Part shown: positions 55,202 to 64,000 of the stretch, one piece after another
How the letters are laid out: each line of letters starts with the position of its first letter
Numbering within the stretch: position 1 is the first letter of the stretch
Source of the DNA: Imperialibacter sp. EC-SDR9
GTDB lineage: Bacteria > Bacteroidota > Bacteroidia > Cytophagales > Cyclobacteriaceae
NCBI RefSeq assembly: GCF_902498805.1
Contig: NZ_LR701584.1
Coordinates: 1 to 64,000, forward strand
Direction of reading: 5' to 3'
Length of the DNA stretch: 64,000 nucleotides
Notes under the pieces: model-generated
Told to the model about the DNA's origin: nothing
What the model saw: only the letters and a program-made list of their open reading frames with translations
Database searches by the model: none
Translations under genes and position numbers: made by a program

Positions 55202-56640
55202 CAGAATTGGAAGTAGATAAAGCTCTGTTTCGAAAACTCGCCAAACAGGCAAATCAGTATCAAAAGAGTAAGGGAAGTCAGAAAAGCGGCTCTTTCGCCA
55301 GACTTGATCACCTCATTTTTTCTATAGAGGTAAATCCAGCTAAAGAAGAAGAAAGCTGAAAATGAAAAGACTAGTGTGATGATCTGATTGTTCGGAATTA
55401 CCAGAAGGCGCCCACCGGTCGATGAAAAGACTCCTTTAATGTAGCCCACCGCACCGAGAACCGATTCCGACCTAAAAAACACCCAGGCTAATGTCACCAC
55501 TGAAAATGTCAAGGCCACTTTTAGCGTATCGATAACCCCAGGCAAAAGCTTCGTTCCGGAGACAAGATCGGCTTTGTATTTTGAATTTGAATTAAGCACA
55601 AACGAGGGGATAAACAATAATGCGTGAATTCCTCCCCATGCCAGAAATGTCCAGTTCGCTCCGTGCCAAAGCCCGCTGGTCAAAAACACGACGAAAACAT
55701 TCCTGATGGCCACCGAACTTCTTACTCTCGACCCCCCCAACGGATAGTAAACATAGTCCCGGAACCATGTAGATAGTGAAATATGCCATCTTCGCCAAAA
55801 CTCTCCTATGTTCCTTGACAAGTAAGGGAAATTAAAATTACTCATCAGGTCGATGCCAAACAGCTTTGCGGTGCCTATTGCAATGTCGGAATAACCGCTG
55901 AAGTCACCATATATTTGGAATGAAAAAGCTATGGCGGCAACAATCAGCGAAAGCGAGTTGTACTCCTCATGCGATCCATACACTTCACTTACCATACCTG
56001 CCAGCGCATCAGCAATCACCACTTTTTTAAAGAAGCCCCATAGTATTTGCTCAATCCCCTCAATAGCCTTTGCTGAACTAAAGGTTCTTCTTTTCTCAAT
56101 TTGTGGAAGGAGATTCGACGCCCTCTCTATAGGGCCAGCCACCAGCTGCGGGAAGAACGATACAAAGGCGGCAAAGTTGACAAAATTCGTTGTTGGCTTT
56201 AGTCGTTCGTAATAAATGTCCAACGAGTAGGACATGGTTTGAAAGGTGTAAAAGGAAATGCCAACTGGCAGCACAATATTCATTGTCCAGGGATCCATAT
56301 AGATGCCCATCTGGCTAAATAGTTCAATCCATGAGCCGACAAAAAAATTGTAGTACTTAAAAAAGCCCAGTAAACCAAGATTGAATACCATGCTGAAAGT
56401 GAGCCAGATCTTTTTGGTTTTCTGTAGTGGGGCAGCATCGATCCGAATCCCCGAGATGAAGTCAACAACTGTGCTCAGAAATATGAGCGAAAGGAATCTC
56501 CAGTCCCACCAGCCATAAAAAACATAGCTGGTCACCAGCAACAGCACGTTCTGAATTCGCAGACTTTTTCCACATACGAACCAGTAAAGAAGAAAAACCA
56601 CTGGAAGGAACAGAAGAAACTCTACTGAATTAAATAGCAT
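55201..56640 (-). CDS. MBOAT O-acyltransferase (first pair)
   Basis: 479 aa with about ten membrane segments. AlgI-like: NFFYL-type start (MLFNSVEFLLFLPVVFLLYWF), the FRDYVYYPLGGSR motif near residue 290 and the invariant His in GLWHGANWTFLAWG. It transfers acyl groups across the inner membrane for polysaccharide O-acetylation. Paired by TGATG with the SGNH gene. Its middle third is almost identical in DNA to the second MBOAT gene. Confidence 0.93.
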   Translation of the reverse strand: MLFNSVEFLLFLPVVFLLYWFVCGKSLRIQNVLLLVTSYVFYGWWDWRFLSLIFLSTVVDFISGIRIDAAPLQKTKKIWLTFSMVFNLGLLGFFKYYNFFVGSWIELFSQMGIYMDPWTMNIVLPVGISFYTFQTMSYSLDIYYERLKPTTNFVNFAAFVSFFPQLVAGPIERASNLLPQIEKRRTFSSAKAIEGIEQILWGFFKKVVIADALAGMVSEVYGSHEEYNSLSLIVAAIAFSFQIYGDFSGYSDIAIGTAKLFGIDLMSNFNFPYLSRNIGEFWRRWHISLSTWFRDYVYYPLGGSRVRSSVAIRNVFVVFLTSGLWHGANWTFLAWGGIHALLFIPSFVLNSNSKYKADLVSGTKLLPGVIDTLKVALTFSVVTLAWVFFRSESVLGAVGYIKGVFSSTGGRLLVIPNNQIITLVFSFSAFFFFSWIYLYRKNEVIKSGERAAFLTSLTLLILICLFGEFSKQSFIYFQF

Positions 56641-56797
56641 ATCACTTTTACTGCCCTGTCAAGACCTTTGTTTTGACTGTCTGAAGATGTATTCTGAACA
56701 ACATTCTATAGAAGCTCACGACACAGTTAAACAATACTTGAAAATCCAATAATCAAAATATTAGTCGATTAACGTGATTAACATTATTAAAACCAAA

Positions 56798-57670
56798 CTA
56801 TTCTGGAACCTCGCCCATAACGGAGTTTAAATATTCGGTCAGCTTCACTGCTCCGCTACCGTTTACATGCGAATTATCATGAAAATCGCCGTATTCTAAA
56901 GAAACCTGGGTTAAGTCGATGACGTTTCCCTTGCCGAATATTTTCAAGTAGTCGCTTAAACACCCACTTTTCGGGTATGGCGGAATTATAACAATTATTC
57001 TGCAGTTAGTCTGAGCTTCCACTTTGCGAAAAAGCGTGTTGATTCTCAACAGCGAATTTCGATAGATTACAGGAAGCGGAACAAGGCAGTTATCGAACTC
57101 TTTCTTAAACGCTTCCAATGAATCTCTATCTGCTGCAGCATTCAAATGGCTTACAGACTTTTCCAATGGTTTCCATCCGAACTTCTGCCTGGCGTTTGGC
57201 CCAAAATGGGTAATATCACGGACGACCCTTGCGGTAATAGCTGGCCAGTGCTCAAGCGGGTAGTCGGAATAATTTGCGTAGCGGTATCTGATAAATGTTT
57301 CCGAAAAATACCACCATTGCCCATATCCGCTGCTGATCTCGTTCGCCTCCTGAAGATCCAAATATATAGTCCGTCTATCCAGCAAATGATGCTCGTTAAG
57401 CTTCATGAGGACGCCGACCGATGCAAAAGCAAATTGCCCCCCTTCAGCCAATATGGTTGATTCCTCGCTTAACAGGGAGTCGATGATGCTCCACTTCAGC
57501 TTAGAGCTGCCAATGAAAATGTTCTCTTTTACTTCTCCACTCTCTAAAGCTTGCACCAGATAGGTATTGCTTATTCTGTCGTATCCATAGAAATCAACGA
57601 GCAACAGAACTGTAGCAAAAAGGAAAAAAAACATCCCAAACTTTAAAGTTTCCTTGAGGAGACTGCGCAA
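56798..57670 (-). CDS. SGNH-like O-acylation partner (second pair)
   Basis: 290 aa. One N-terminal membrane helix (GMFFFLFATVLLLVDFYGY), then block I IFIGSSKLKWSIID and block V DFHDNSHVNGSGA. Same layout as the protein at 54314, though little sequence likeness remains. It follows the second MBOAT gene by 5 bases and would use its acyl groups. Between the two pairs lie 157 AT-rich bases without genes. Confidence 0.75.
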   Translation of the reverse strand: MRSLLKETLKFGMFFFLFATVLLLVDFYGYDRISNTYLVQALESGEVKENIFIGSSKLKWSIIDSLLSEESTILAEGGQFAFASVGVLMKLNEHHLLDRRTIYLDLQEANEISSGYGQWWYFSETFIRYRYANYSDYPLEHWPAITARVVRDITHFGPNARQKFGWKPLEKSVSHLNAAADRDSLEAFKKEFDNCLVPLPVIYRNSLLRINTLFRKVEAQTNCRIIVIIPPYPKSGCLSDYLKIFGKGNVIDLTQVSLEYGDFHDNSHVNGSGAVKLTEYLNSVMGEVPE

Positions 57671-57675
57671 ATTAT

Positions 57676-59082
57676 CTAAAATTGAAAATAGATGAAGTCA
57701 GATCCGGACCTGGTCGAATGCGAAGTAATAGAAAGCACTAAAACTGCGTACGAAAAGTATCTTAGCGCTCTGTAGCCTGCCATATCATAATCTATCCTCT
57801 TAAAAAAGAAAACCAGCAACTCAATCATTAAAAAGAAGGCGACGTACTTGAATGAGGAGAGGTAGTCGGCCGTAAAATGGAGGGACAGATGCCTTACGTA
57901 ATCAAATGCTTTCGCCAAACTCTCCGATCTAAAAAAAATCCAGGCAAAGCAAACGATGAGGAAAGTCCATGCTGTTTTTAATGGCATCAGAAAATATGAG
58001 TTTTTACCCCTTATCAGCCCTACTTTCTTCTGCTTTAAGTAGAAGGATGGGATGAAGTATAGGGCATGTAAAGCCCCCCATACCAAAAAAGTCCAGTTGG
58101 CACCATGCCAAAGTCCACTGACCAGAAACACAACAAAAACATTTCTTATCGCCATTTTTGTCGCCACCCTTGACCCTCCCAACGGGTAATAAACATAGTC
58201 CCTGAACCAGGTAGAAAGTGAAATATGCCACTTCCTCCAAAATTCAGCTATCGAAGACGAAAAATAGGGGAAGCTAAAGTTCACCATTAGCTTTATACCA
58301 AACAGCTTTGCCACACCAATAGCTATGTCGGAATAACCACTAAAGTCGCAGTAAATCTGAAGTGCAAAGAACAGCGCTCCCAAAACAAGCGTTCCTCCAG
58401 CAAAACCAGAGTAGTTAGCGAATATTTCATTTACAGGTTCTGACAATGAATCGGCAATCACCACTTTCTTAAACAGCCCGAAAAGAATTTGCCTCAATCC
58501 CTCCACCCCACTTCGATAGTCCCATTTCCTTGCGTTCTCAATTTGGGGCAAAAGATTGGAGGCTCTCTCAATGGGGCCAGCCACCAGCTGCGGGAAGAAC
58601 GATACAAAGGCGGCAAAGTTGATAAAATTCGTTGTAGGTTTTAGTCGTTCGTAATAAATGTCCAATGAGTAGGACATGGTTTGAAAGGTGTAAAATGAAA
58701 TACCAACTGGCAGCACAATATTCATTGTCCAGGGATCCATGTAGATGCCCATCTGGCTAAATAGTTCAATCCACGAACCGACAAAAAAGTTGTAGTACTT
58801 AAAAAAGCCCAGCAGCCCCAGGTTGAATACCATGCTGACAGTGAGCCAAATCTTCCTTGTATGTCGTTGCTGCGATGCGTCAATCCTCAGCCCTGTGATG
58901 AAGTCGACGACGGTACTTAAAAAAATCAACGAAAGGAATCTCCAGTCCCACCAGCCGTAAAAAACATAGCTGGCCAACAGCAACAGCATGTTCTGAAGCC
59001 TAAGGCTTTTGCCAAACACAAACCAGTACAGCGCAAAAACGACTGGAAGGAATAGAAGAAATTCTATCGAGTTAAATAGCAT
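57676..59082 (-). CDS. MBOAT O-acyltransferase (second pair)
   Basis: 468 aa. Same architecture as the first: FRDYVYYPLGGSRV and GLWHGANWTFLVWG with the invariant His. N-terminal 60 per cent is near-identical to the first MBOAT, C-terminal third has diverged. The pair arose by duplication of an MBOAT-SGNH module. Two modules imply either two O-acyl positions or two acyl donors on the same glycan. Confidence 0.93.
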   Translation of the reverse strand: MLFNSIEFLLFLPVVFALYWFVFGKSLRLQNMLLLLASYVFYGWWDWRFLSLIFLSTVVDFITGLRIDASQQRHTRKIWLTVSMVFNLGLLGFFKYYNFFVGSWIELFSQMGIYMDPWTMNIVLPVGISFYTFQTMSYSLDIYYERLKPTTNFINFAAFVSFFPQLVAGPIERASNLLPQIENARKWDYRSGVEGLRQILFGLFKKVVIADSLSEPVNEIFANYSGFAGGTLVLGALFFALQIYCDFSGYSDIAIGVAKLFGIKLMVNFSFPYFSSSIAEFWRKWHISLSTWFRDYVYYPLGGSRVATKMAIRNVFVVFLVSGLWHGANWTFLVWGALHALYFIPSFYLKQKKVGLIRGKNSYFLMPLKTAWTFLIVCFAWIFFRSESLAKAFDYVRHLSLHFTADYLSSFKYVAFFLMIELLVFFFKRIDYDMAGYRALRYFSYAVLVLSITSHSTRSGSDFIYFQF

Positions 59083-59102
59083 AAAACGTGGCTATGGCCA
59101 CA

Positions 59103-60125
59103 TCAGTTTCTTTTCCCTTTTAATACTAACTCAACCATCCATCCGTAGGGATTGAAAGCTCCCTGATGCCATTTTAATTCATGGTCCCAATAGCCAGGAC
59201 AGGCATCATAGCCCGAAGGAGCAAAACCATAGTTGATTTCTATCAGCACCGGTTCATTTTTTTGATTGAAAACAAAATCGTAAGCCACACATTGTGCCTT
59301 CAATTTGTTGGTATAGGCAAATGCAAGCCTGATGCAGCGTTCATCAAATTCCTCTTTTTCATATTTAAAAAAGCCGCTGCCCGATGCCCTGAAGTCATTC
59401 TTCCTTACAAACCGCTTGAGGGCAAATGCTTTCTGATCGATCACGATGATTCGAATATCAAAATCATTGGCCGGAAAAAACTCCTGAAAATAAATGTAGC
59501 CCCGTTCTTTGCCCATTACCCTGGCGTAAGGGGGCGAAACAAAAAGTCGTGCGAAGCCTTTTGCGACCTCAAACAGGCTGACCTTGCCCATCCGATACTT
59601 ACGGTACCGCTCCTTTAAACTTCCCCATGCATCATAGGGGCTGAACCCCTTGCCAAATGCCGTATGAATAAGTTTTATGCATTCCGCATGATTTTTGACC
59701 AGGCTTACATTCTGCGATCCTGCCCCTCCCCTGAGCTTAAATACCTTCGGAAACGAGGTGCTGCCTGCCCATTCAAGCGCTTTTGCTTTCTCATAGAACA
59801 CCCAGGTAGGGGCAAATTCTGGAATCCCGAGCGCTTCCAGCAGGTATTTCTGCCCTACTTTATCGTCGAAATGCCAATTGGTATTGAAATCAGGAAAAAC
59901 AGTTTTTCCACTTTGCTCAAGAGCGAACAAGAGTTGTTTGGCAAAAAGAATGTCCCGGGGGCTGCCCTGCTGGTGGTGCCATAACAAGGCTTCACAGTCG
60001 CTTACCTGCTCCACAATATCGCTGGCATAACAGTCGACCGTTTTGTACTCGATACTATTTGCCTGGCAGTAGGCCATCCAGCGTTGGCTGAACGAATCGT
60101 TGGTTTGATGTATGGCTAGCTTCAT
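59103..60125 (-). CDS. ATP-grasp family enzyme of the polysaccharide locus
   Basis: About 340 aa from the ATG at 60125 (MKLAIHQTNDSFSQRW), which overlaps the asparagine synthase stop as TGATG. N-terminal domain, ATP-grasp core with FPKVFKLRGGAGSQNVSLV, a lid region (YIYFQEFFPANDFDIRIIVI), and the metal/ATP end in VLIEINYGFAPSG. ATP-grasp enzymes join a carboxylate to an amine or similar via an acyl-phosphate. Here it may attach an amino acid or amide to a uronic sugar. Substrate is inferred from the neighbourhood only. Confidence 0.85.
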   Translation of the reverse strand: MKLAIHQTNDSFSQRWMAYCQANSIEYKTVDCYASDIVEQVSDCEALLWHHQQGSPRDILFAKQLLFALEQSGKTVFPDFNTNWHFDDKVGQKYLLEALGIPEFAPTWVFYEKAKALEWAGSTSFPKVFKLRGGAGSQNVSLVKNHAECIKLIHTAFGKGFSPYDAWGSLKERYRKYRMGKVSLFEVAKGFARLFVSPPYARVMGKERGYIYFQEFFPANDFDIRIIVIDQKAFALKRFVRKNDFRASGSGFFKYEKEEFDERCIRLAFAYTNKLKAQCVAYDFVFNQKNEPVLIEINYGFAPSGYDACPGYWDHELKWHQGAFNPYGWMVELVLKGKRN

Positions 60126-62017
60126 CACATGTTGTATTCCAGTGCCCAGGCTTCGAAGGCTACCATTACCCATAGTGCCTCCACCTCCTGCGGAGAGATG
60201 CCCTCTGGGGCAGATACCCAATGGTTAATTACCTTAGCATTAAAAATGCCCCTTTGCTTAATGGACGGCATAATTTTATCATTGAGATACACCTTGAAGC
60301 GTGGATCTGAGAAAAAATCTTTTAGAGGAATTCCAAATCCGCCCTTGGGCCGATAAGAAAAGTTTTCGCCGAAAACCTTACCGGATAGCTCTTTCAAAGC
60401 AAACTTGGTTTGCTCTCCTTTTGCCGTTTTTCGTACCAATTGATCCTGGGGTATCTTAAAGCTATCCGCTACCAGGTCATTGTCCAGAAAGGGTACCCGG
60501 TTCTCGATGCTGTGCGCCATCGACATTTTGTCCTGCCTCATCAGCAAATCAGGCAAATAAGTTAATATTTCATATTTGACTTGTTTATCGAAAGCAGAAC
60601 CGCTTAAGGCAGCATAGGTTGTTCTTCTGGCAGAAAGCGCTGACTCAAGGTCAAACCCTGGCTTTAATACAGCAGCCTGTTCTAAAGCCATGAAAGAGGA
60701 TCCCATGATAGCCCTGTAGTCGCCTCCCGAATAGGCCAAAAGATGTTTCCATAAACTTCCTTTGTTTTTCCGAAGGCTCCGAAATAAGGTTTCGGGCTGA
60801 TAGGGGTGTGTGACAGCAGCGAACCGATCATACCCTCCGAAAACCTCATCAGCTCCCTCACCGCTGAGCAGCACTGTCACATACTTTTTTGCCTCTTGCG
60901 ACAGCAAGTAAATACCAATCGTGTTTGGGTGGTTGAGTGGTGCTTCGAAATGCCGGGTAGCATGTTCAAAATGCTGCAGGTAGTACGATGGATCCAGCTT
61001 AAATTTGTGAGCCTTCAGCCCCAGAAGGTTCACTACCTGATCGACATACGGTTCCTCATTGAAATGGACATTGTCGAAAGTGATAGAAATAGTCTCCAGA
61101 AGGTCGTCTTGCTTTATCTCTCTGGTAAAATAGGTAACCAATGATGAATCGATTCCTCCAGACAATTGGCAGCCCAGTTTAACGTCACTTAACAGCTGTC
61201 GTTGCACGCTGCACAACAGGGAAGATCGTAAGTCTTCCATCACTAGAGCAGAATCGGTGGAAGGGCTCCTATGGTATTCGTTGATGGAGAAGAACTTTTT
61301 GACATAACTTTCCGTCGGTGTATACACCAGGTAGGTTCCCGGCTCCACACCCTGCACACCCTCGTATAATGTTCTGTTGATCGTGTTTCTGAACAATAAA
61401 TATTCATCGACCAGTGTGCTGTTCAGCCTCGCTTTGAATTCGGGTAATGCCAGGAAGCTCTTAATTTCAGAAGAAAAAGCAACAAGACCACCCGCCTCAA
61501 AAATATACATGGGCTTGATGCCAAATCTGTCCCGGGCAATATATAGCTCCTGCTTTCGAAGGTCGATCAACACGATAGCGAACATGCCATTGAGCTTTTT
61601 GACCATCTCGTCGAAGCCGTCCCGTAGGTACAGATTTAGAACCACCTCTGTATCCGACATACTTTTGAATGTGAAACCGTCTTTTTGCAGACCGCTTTTA
61701 AAATCGAAAGCATTGTAAATTTCGCCGTTGAATGCCAAAATGACCTGGCCGTCGGCACTGCACATAGGCTGATGCCCATTGGCCGAAAGGTCAAGGATAC
61801 TAAGCCTGTTAAATCCCACGATGCCTTCATAGCTTTCCTCCACCTGCTCCGTTTTTTCATTAGAAAACTCCCGGGAAGTCTTGGAGCGGATGGAAAAAGT
61901 GCGAACCCCGCTATCGTCAGGCCCTCTGTGCTTTTGCTTTTGAAGCATAGCCAATACTGTAGAGGTATCGCTAATGTGCTTCCCTGATCTATAAAAATAC
62001 CCTGCTATACCACACAT
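60125..62017 (-). CDS. asnB: Asparagine synthase (glutamine-hydrolysing)-type amidotransferase
   Basis: 630 aa. N-terminal glutaminase with Cys2 at the start (MCGIAGYFY) and FNGEIYN, then an ATP pyrophosphatase synthase domain with QLSGGIDSSL and LLSGEGADEVFGGYDRF. Members within capsule and O-antigen loci amidate uronic acid carboxyls, so this may do so rather than make asparagine. Coupled by TGATG to the ATP-grasp gene. Confidence 0.93.
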   Translation of the reverse strand: MCGIAGYFYRSGKHISDTSTVLAMLQKQKHRGPDDSGVRTFSIRSKTSREFSNEKTEQVEESYEGIVGFNRLSILDLSANGHQPMCSADGQVILAFNGEIYNAFDFKSGLQKDGFTFKSMSDTEVVLNLYLRDGFDEMVKKLNGMFAIVLIDLRKQELYIARDRFGIKPMYIFEAGGLVAFSSEIKSFLALPEFKARLNSTLVDEYLLFRNTINRTLYEGVQGVEPGTYLVYTPTESYVKKFFSINEYHRSPSTDSALVMEDLRSSLLCSVQRQLLSDVKLGCQLSGGIDSSLVTYFTREIKQDDLLETISITFDNVHFNEEPYVDQVVNLLGLKAHKFKLDPSYYLQHFEHATRHFEAPLNHPNTIGIYLLSQEAKKYVTVLLSGEGADEVFGGYDRFAAVTHPYQPETLFRSLRKNKGSLWKHLLAYSGGDYRAIMGSSFMALEQAAVLKPGFDLESALSARRTTYAALSGSAFDKQVKYEILTYLPDLLMRQDKMSMAHSIENRVPFLDNDLVADSFKIPQDQLVRKTAKGEQTKFALKELSGKVFGENFSYRPKGGFGIPLKDFFSDPRFKVYLNDKIMPSIKQRGIFNAKVINHWVSAPEGISPQEVEALWVMVAFEAWALEYNM

Positions 62018-62054
62018 GCCTGTCTGTTTCCTGTAAAAGTCGCCGGCTAATCGG

Positions 62055-63182
62055 CTATTTATTATTCAATGCATTCAATAATACTTCCCTGTGCGACTCA
62101 CACCTGATCAAATTGGTCATCAGTCTTTTCTTTCTGGACGAGTTGAGCGAGGGTATCCAGCCTTTGAACCGCAAGCCCGGCAGTATACGTCCCGCATAGG
62201 GCTCAAGCCACGTGAGCATGAGATTGGCCAGTGTGTCGGCATGCTGCACAAATGCTTTTTCCAAATATTCATCGTCCTGAATAAAGGTGTTCAATTTTTC
62301 TACGCTGTCCATTAGTTCCGACAATCGGTCTCCGGCCAATGGGTACACTCCAGGCTTGGTTGAGTTTTGCTCCACATAGGCCGTTTCATAGCCCACGGGT
62401 TTCCCCTTCTCAAAAAGCAATTGCGGAACCATGCCCAAATTCCACGGAGAGTCAGCTTTGCCAGGCCAATCGAAACAAAAATTGCCCAGGCTATAAAAGA
62501 TGGGTGCTTCGTTATATACCTCGAAGCCCGAAATAATATGTGTGTGGTGGTTGATCACAGCGCTGGCTCCTGCGTCTACCAAAAACCTGAAAAGCTTTTT
62601 CATTCTGGGGCTAGGCAAAGGATAGTGTTCGTGCCCGCCATGAGAGATCACAATGACAAAGTCCGACTTCTCTTTTGCGTACCGAATTTGATTATAAATA
62701 GCAATCTCATCCAGGGGATTCACCCCTGCTCCGGCTCCATGTGTGGTCGACCATTCATTCTCAGCAAAGTTGATAATGCCGAAGGTAAGCCCCTTTATTT
62801 CCACAAAATGCGGGGTGGATGCTTCCTTCAAGTTACAGCCAGCACCCAACCACTGAATATTCCGTGCTTTTAGTGCGCTGAATGTATTTGTCATTCCTTC
62901 CTCTCCATAGTCGAGAAAGTGGTTGTTGGCTGTGACAACCAGCCTTATACCGAGAAAAGTAAGGATATCAGCAGTATCCGGATGGCATTTCAGGTGTGGC
63001 CCTGTCTTTACTATTCCCTGAGATGATGTGGTCAACGGGCATTCAAGGTCAGCGATGGTCAGGTCGTTCTTGCTCAGTTCGACACGAATCTCTTCGAAAT
63101 ATAGCTGCCATTCACCCTGATGGTAAGCTTTTTCTATTCTTTCCTGCGGGCAAAAATCACCAGTGAATCCTATTTTAACCAT
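62055..63182 (-). CDS. CapA family (poly-gamma-glutamate capsule-like) metallophosphatase
   Basis: 375 aa. PGA_cap family fold: KIGFTGDFCP start, DLECPLT, VTANNHFLDYGEEG and VISHGGHEHY, then VINHHTHI with metal-binding His. Such proteins occur in capsule loci, in synthesis or regulation of capsule polymers. It has no visible signal peptide, so location is unclear. Overlaps the deacetylase-like gene by 8 bases. Confidence 0.9.
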   Translation of the reverse strand: MVKIGFTGDFCPQERIEKAYHQGEWQLYFEEIRVELSKNDLTIADLECPLTTSSQGIVKTGPHLKCHPDTADILTFLGIRLVVTANNHFLDYGEEGMTNTFSALKARNIQWLGAGCNLKEASTPHFVEIKGLTFGIINFAENEWSTTHGAGAGVNPLDEIAIYNQIRYAKEKSDFVIVISHGGHEHYPLPSPRMKKLFRFLVDAGASAVINHHTHIISGFEVYNEAPIFYSLGNFCFDWPGKADSPWNLGMVPQLLFEKGKPVGYETAYVEQNSTKPGVYPLAGDRLSELMDSVEKLNTFIQDDEYLEKAFVQHADTLANLMLTWLEPYAGRILPGLRFKGWIPSLNSSRKKRLMTNLIRCESHREVLLNALNNK

Positions 63183-64000
63183 CGTTTTTTGCCATTTGAT
63201 CAGCCAGCTGATCGGTGAACATAAATTTTACTTCCGGCCATTTTTTCACCACCGCCTTCATCAACCTGCTGAGCTCCCTCAACCCTCTGTCCCGGTTCTT
63301 TTCTTCAATGAAGCCAATATAGTTGACCCTGTGGGAGCAGATGACGGCAGGCTTGTGGAAAGCAAAAGCAGTACCGATCTCGGCCAAGCAGCTATCTACC
63401 CAGTCTTTAGCCGGATTCATTGTTGGTTCAAAAAAACAGTTGCGTACGTTGTAGCGGGGGCACCCACTTTGGCGCTCACCAAAAAAATGAATCTTGTCCG
63501 TATACTGATCAAATAGCCCTGTTGGTACAAGCTGCCTTCTCGTACTCTGCAGCATGTCAATACCCATTTTTGAAAACTCAGCGTCAAGCGCAGGGTCCCA
63601 ATTGTAGCAGGGAGCGATGAAGGACTTTGAACGAAAGCCAAGTGTTTTCTCAAACATGTCAAGCCCGTCGGCGATGATTTCCCGATGCGTAGCAATGTCA
63701 TCCCGGTGATCCCAATCGAAAGCTTCCATGAAGCTATAGTCCCCCGCTCCCGAAAATGTGGTACGCTGATCGAAGCAAAAGCGCACCTTGTCGTCTCCGG
63801 ACTGTAGTCTCTTCATCCACCGCTTGATATTAAGATGTTCCCGGCCGTGAAATTGTGGTCGGAAAATGTCAGACATCATCGCTTGTTGCCATTTGGCAAA
63901 AGACTTACCGTGCTGAGGGTATTTCTCAAGCGTCGTGGTGAAGGGCTCGAAGTGATATCGTTCGAAATTGTCCTGCCTTATCTTATCAAAATCAGGGTTG
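63175..64000 (-). CDS. Polysaccharide deacetylase-like protein, 5' end cut by the window
   Basis: The reading frame stays open to the last base, so the ATG-ATG at 63877-63879 is internal: the codons above it read HFEPFTTTLEKYPQHGK and continue. Visible residues include a deacetylase-like FCFDQRTTFSGAGDYSF, HREIIADGLDMFEKTLGFRSKSFIAP and a metal-His SHRVNYIG. The family removes acetyl from sugars at the cell surface or periplasm, but the substrate is not known. Strong overlap with capA (8 bases). Confidence 0.8.
   Translation of the reverse strand, partial: NPDFDKIRQDNFERYHFEPFTTTLEKYPQHGKSFAKWQQAMMSDIFRPQFHGREHLNIKRWMKRLQSGDDKVRFCFDQRTTFSGAGDYSFMEAFDWDHRDDIATHREIIADGLDMFEKTLGFRSKSFIAPCYNWDPALDAEFSKMGIDMLQSTRRQLVPTGLFDQYTDKIHFFGERQSGCPRYNVRNCFFEPTMNPAKDWVDSCLAEIGTAFAFHKPAVICSHRVNYIGFIEEKNRDRGLRELSRLMKAVVKKWPEVKFMFTDQLADQMAKNDG

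Noticed and set aside
40441-64000. Flippase, polymerase or export ATPase of the polysaccharide locus
   Set aside because: No protein with the right membrane topology or motifs is present. The multi-helix proteins found are MBOAT enzymes.
1-64000. tRNA or rRNA genes
   Set aside because: No cloverleaf or rRNA segment was recognised by eye. A covariance scan would be decisive.

Overview
The window reads as chromosomal DNA of a marine-type Bacteroidota, most likely order Cytophagales (inference). The grounds are a fused LpxC-FabZ, a PorX-type response regulator with a PglZ domain (type IX secretion control), an IgGFc/PKD surface protein with a Bacteroidota architecture, HU-HIG and DUF4296/DUF4382 proteins, acidic lipoprotein signals, and frequent TTG/GTG starts with weak ribosome binding sites. 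No rRNA or tRNA gene was recognised.

Layout. 1-3180: the 3' end of an IS982-type transposase runs into, and probably truncates, a 1010-aa surface protein. 3246-6454: porX-tsaE-ald operon on the minus strand. 6479-11607: HD hydrolase and the lipid A block lpxD, lpxC-fabZ, lpxA, plus an ABC ATPase, with overlapping genes. 11713-15045: small lipoprotein with terminator, then mutS2 with a DUF4296 lipoprotein. 15091-17909: partial Bat operon (DUF58, BatD-like, BatA). 17933-23720: pentapeptide-like repeat protein, ECF sigma factor with a small membrane protein, GH3-like enzyme, YggS, DUF423. 23721-25626: an AT-rich gap with a possible small transcript and a DUF4382 lipoprotein; each is followed by the same 27-bp box and a terminator. 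25634-31911: AddB-like and AddA-like nuclease/helicase pair. 31962-32736: a complete but frameshifted RAYT element bounded by inverted hairpin repeats. 32769-39051: lipoprotein, TPR histidine kinase, small proteins, two c-type heme-binding proteins, and a glucarate dehydratase-like enzyme.

39289-64000 is a surface polysaccharide locus, almost all on the minus strand. It is interrupted by a repeat-rich 2.4-kb island (about 40441-42857) carrying one HU-like gene. The locus has a DegT aminotransferase, two PglD/NeuD acyltransferases, a PglC-type phosphosugar transferase, three glycosyltransferases, an epimerase, two MBOAT/SGNH acylation pairs, an ATP-grasp enzyme, an asparagine synthase, a CapA protein and a deacetylase-like protein cut by the window end. 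Inside it sits a self-contained mini acyl-synthesis cassette (two KAS III-like enzymes, a dedicated ACP, two SDR reductases) directly beside the acyltransferases.

The most interesting reading is that this locus makes its own short acyl chain on a private ACP, probably a 3-hydroxyacyl group. A PglD-like enzyme would then place it on an amino sugar made by the DegT aminotransferase, before membrane assembly begins with the PglC-like transferase and the glycan is O-acylated outside by the two MBOAT pairs. No flippase, polymerase or export ATPase is in the window; they probably lie beyond 64000.
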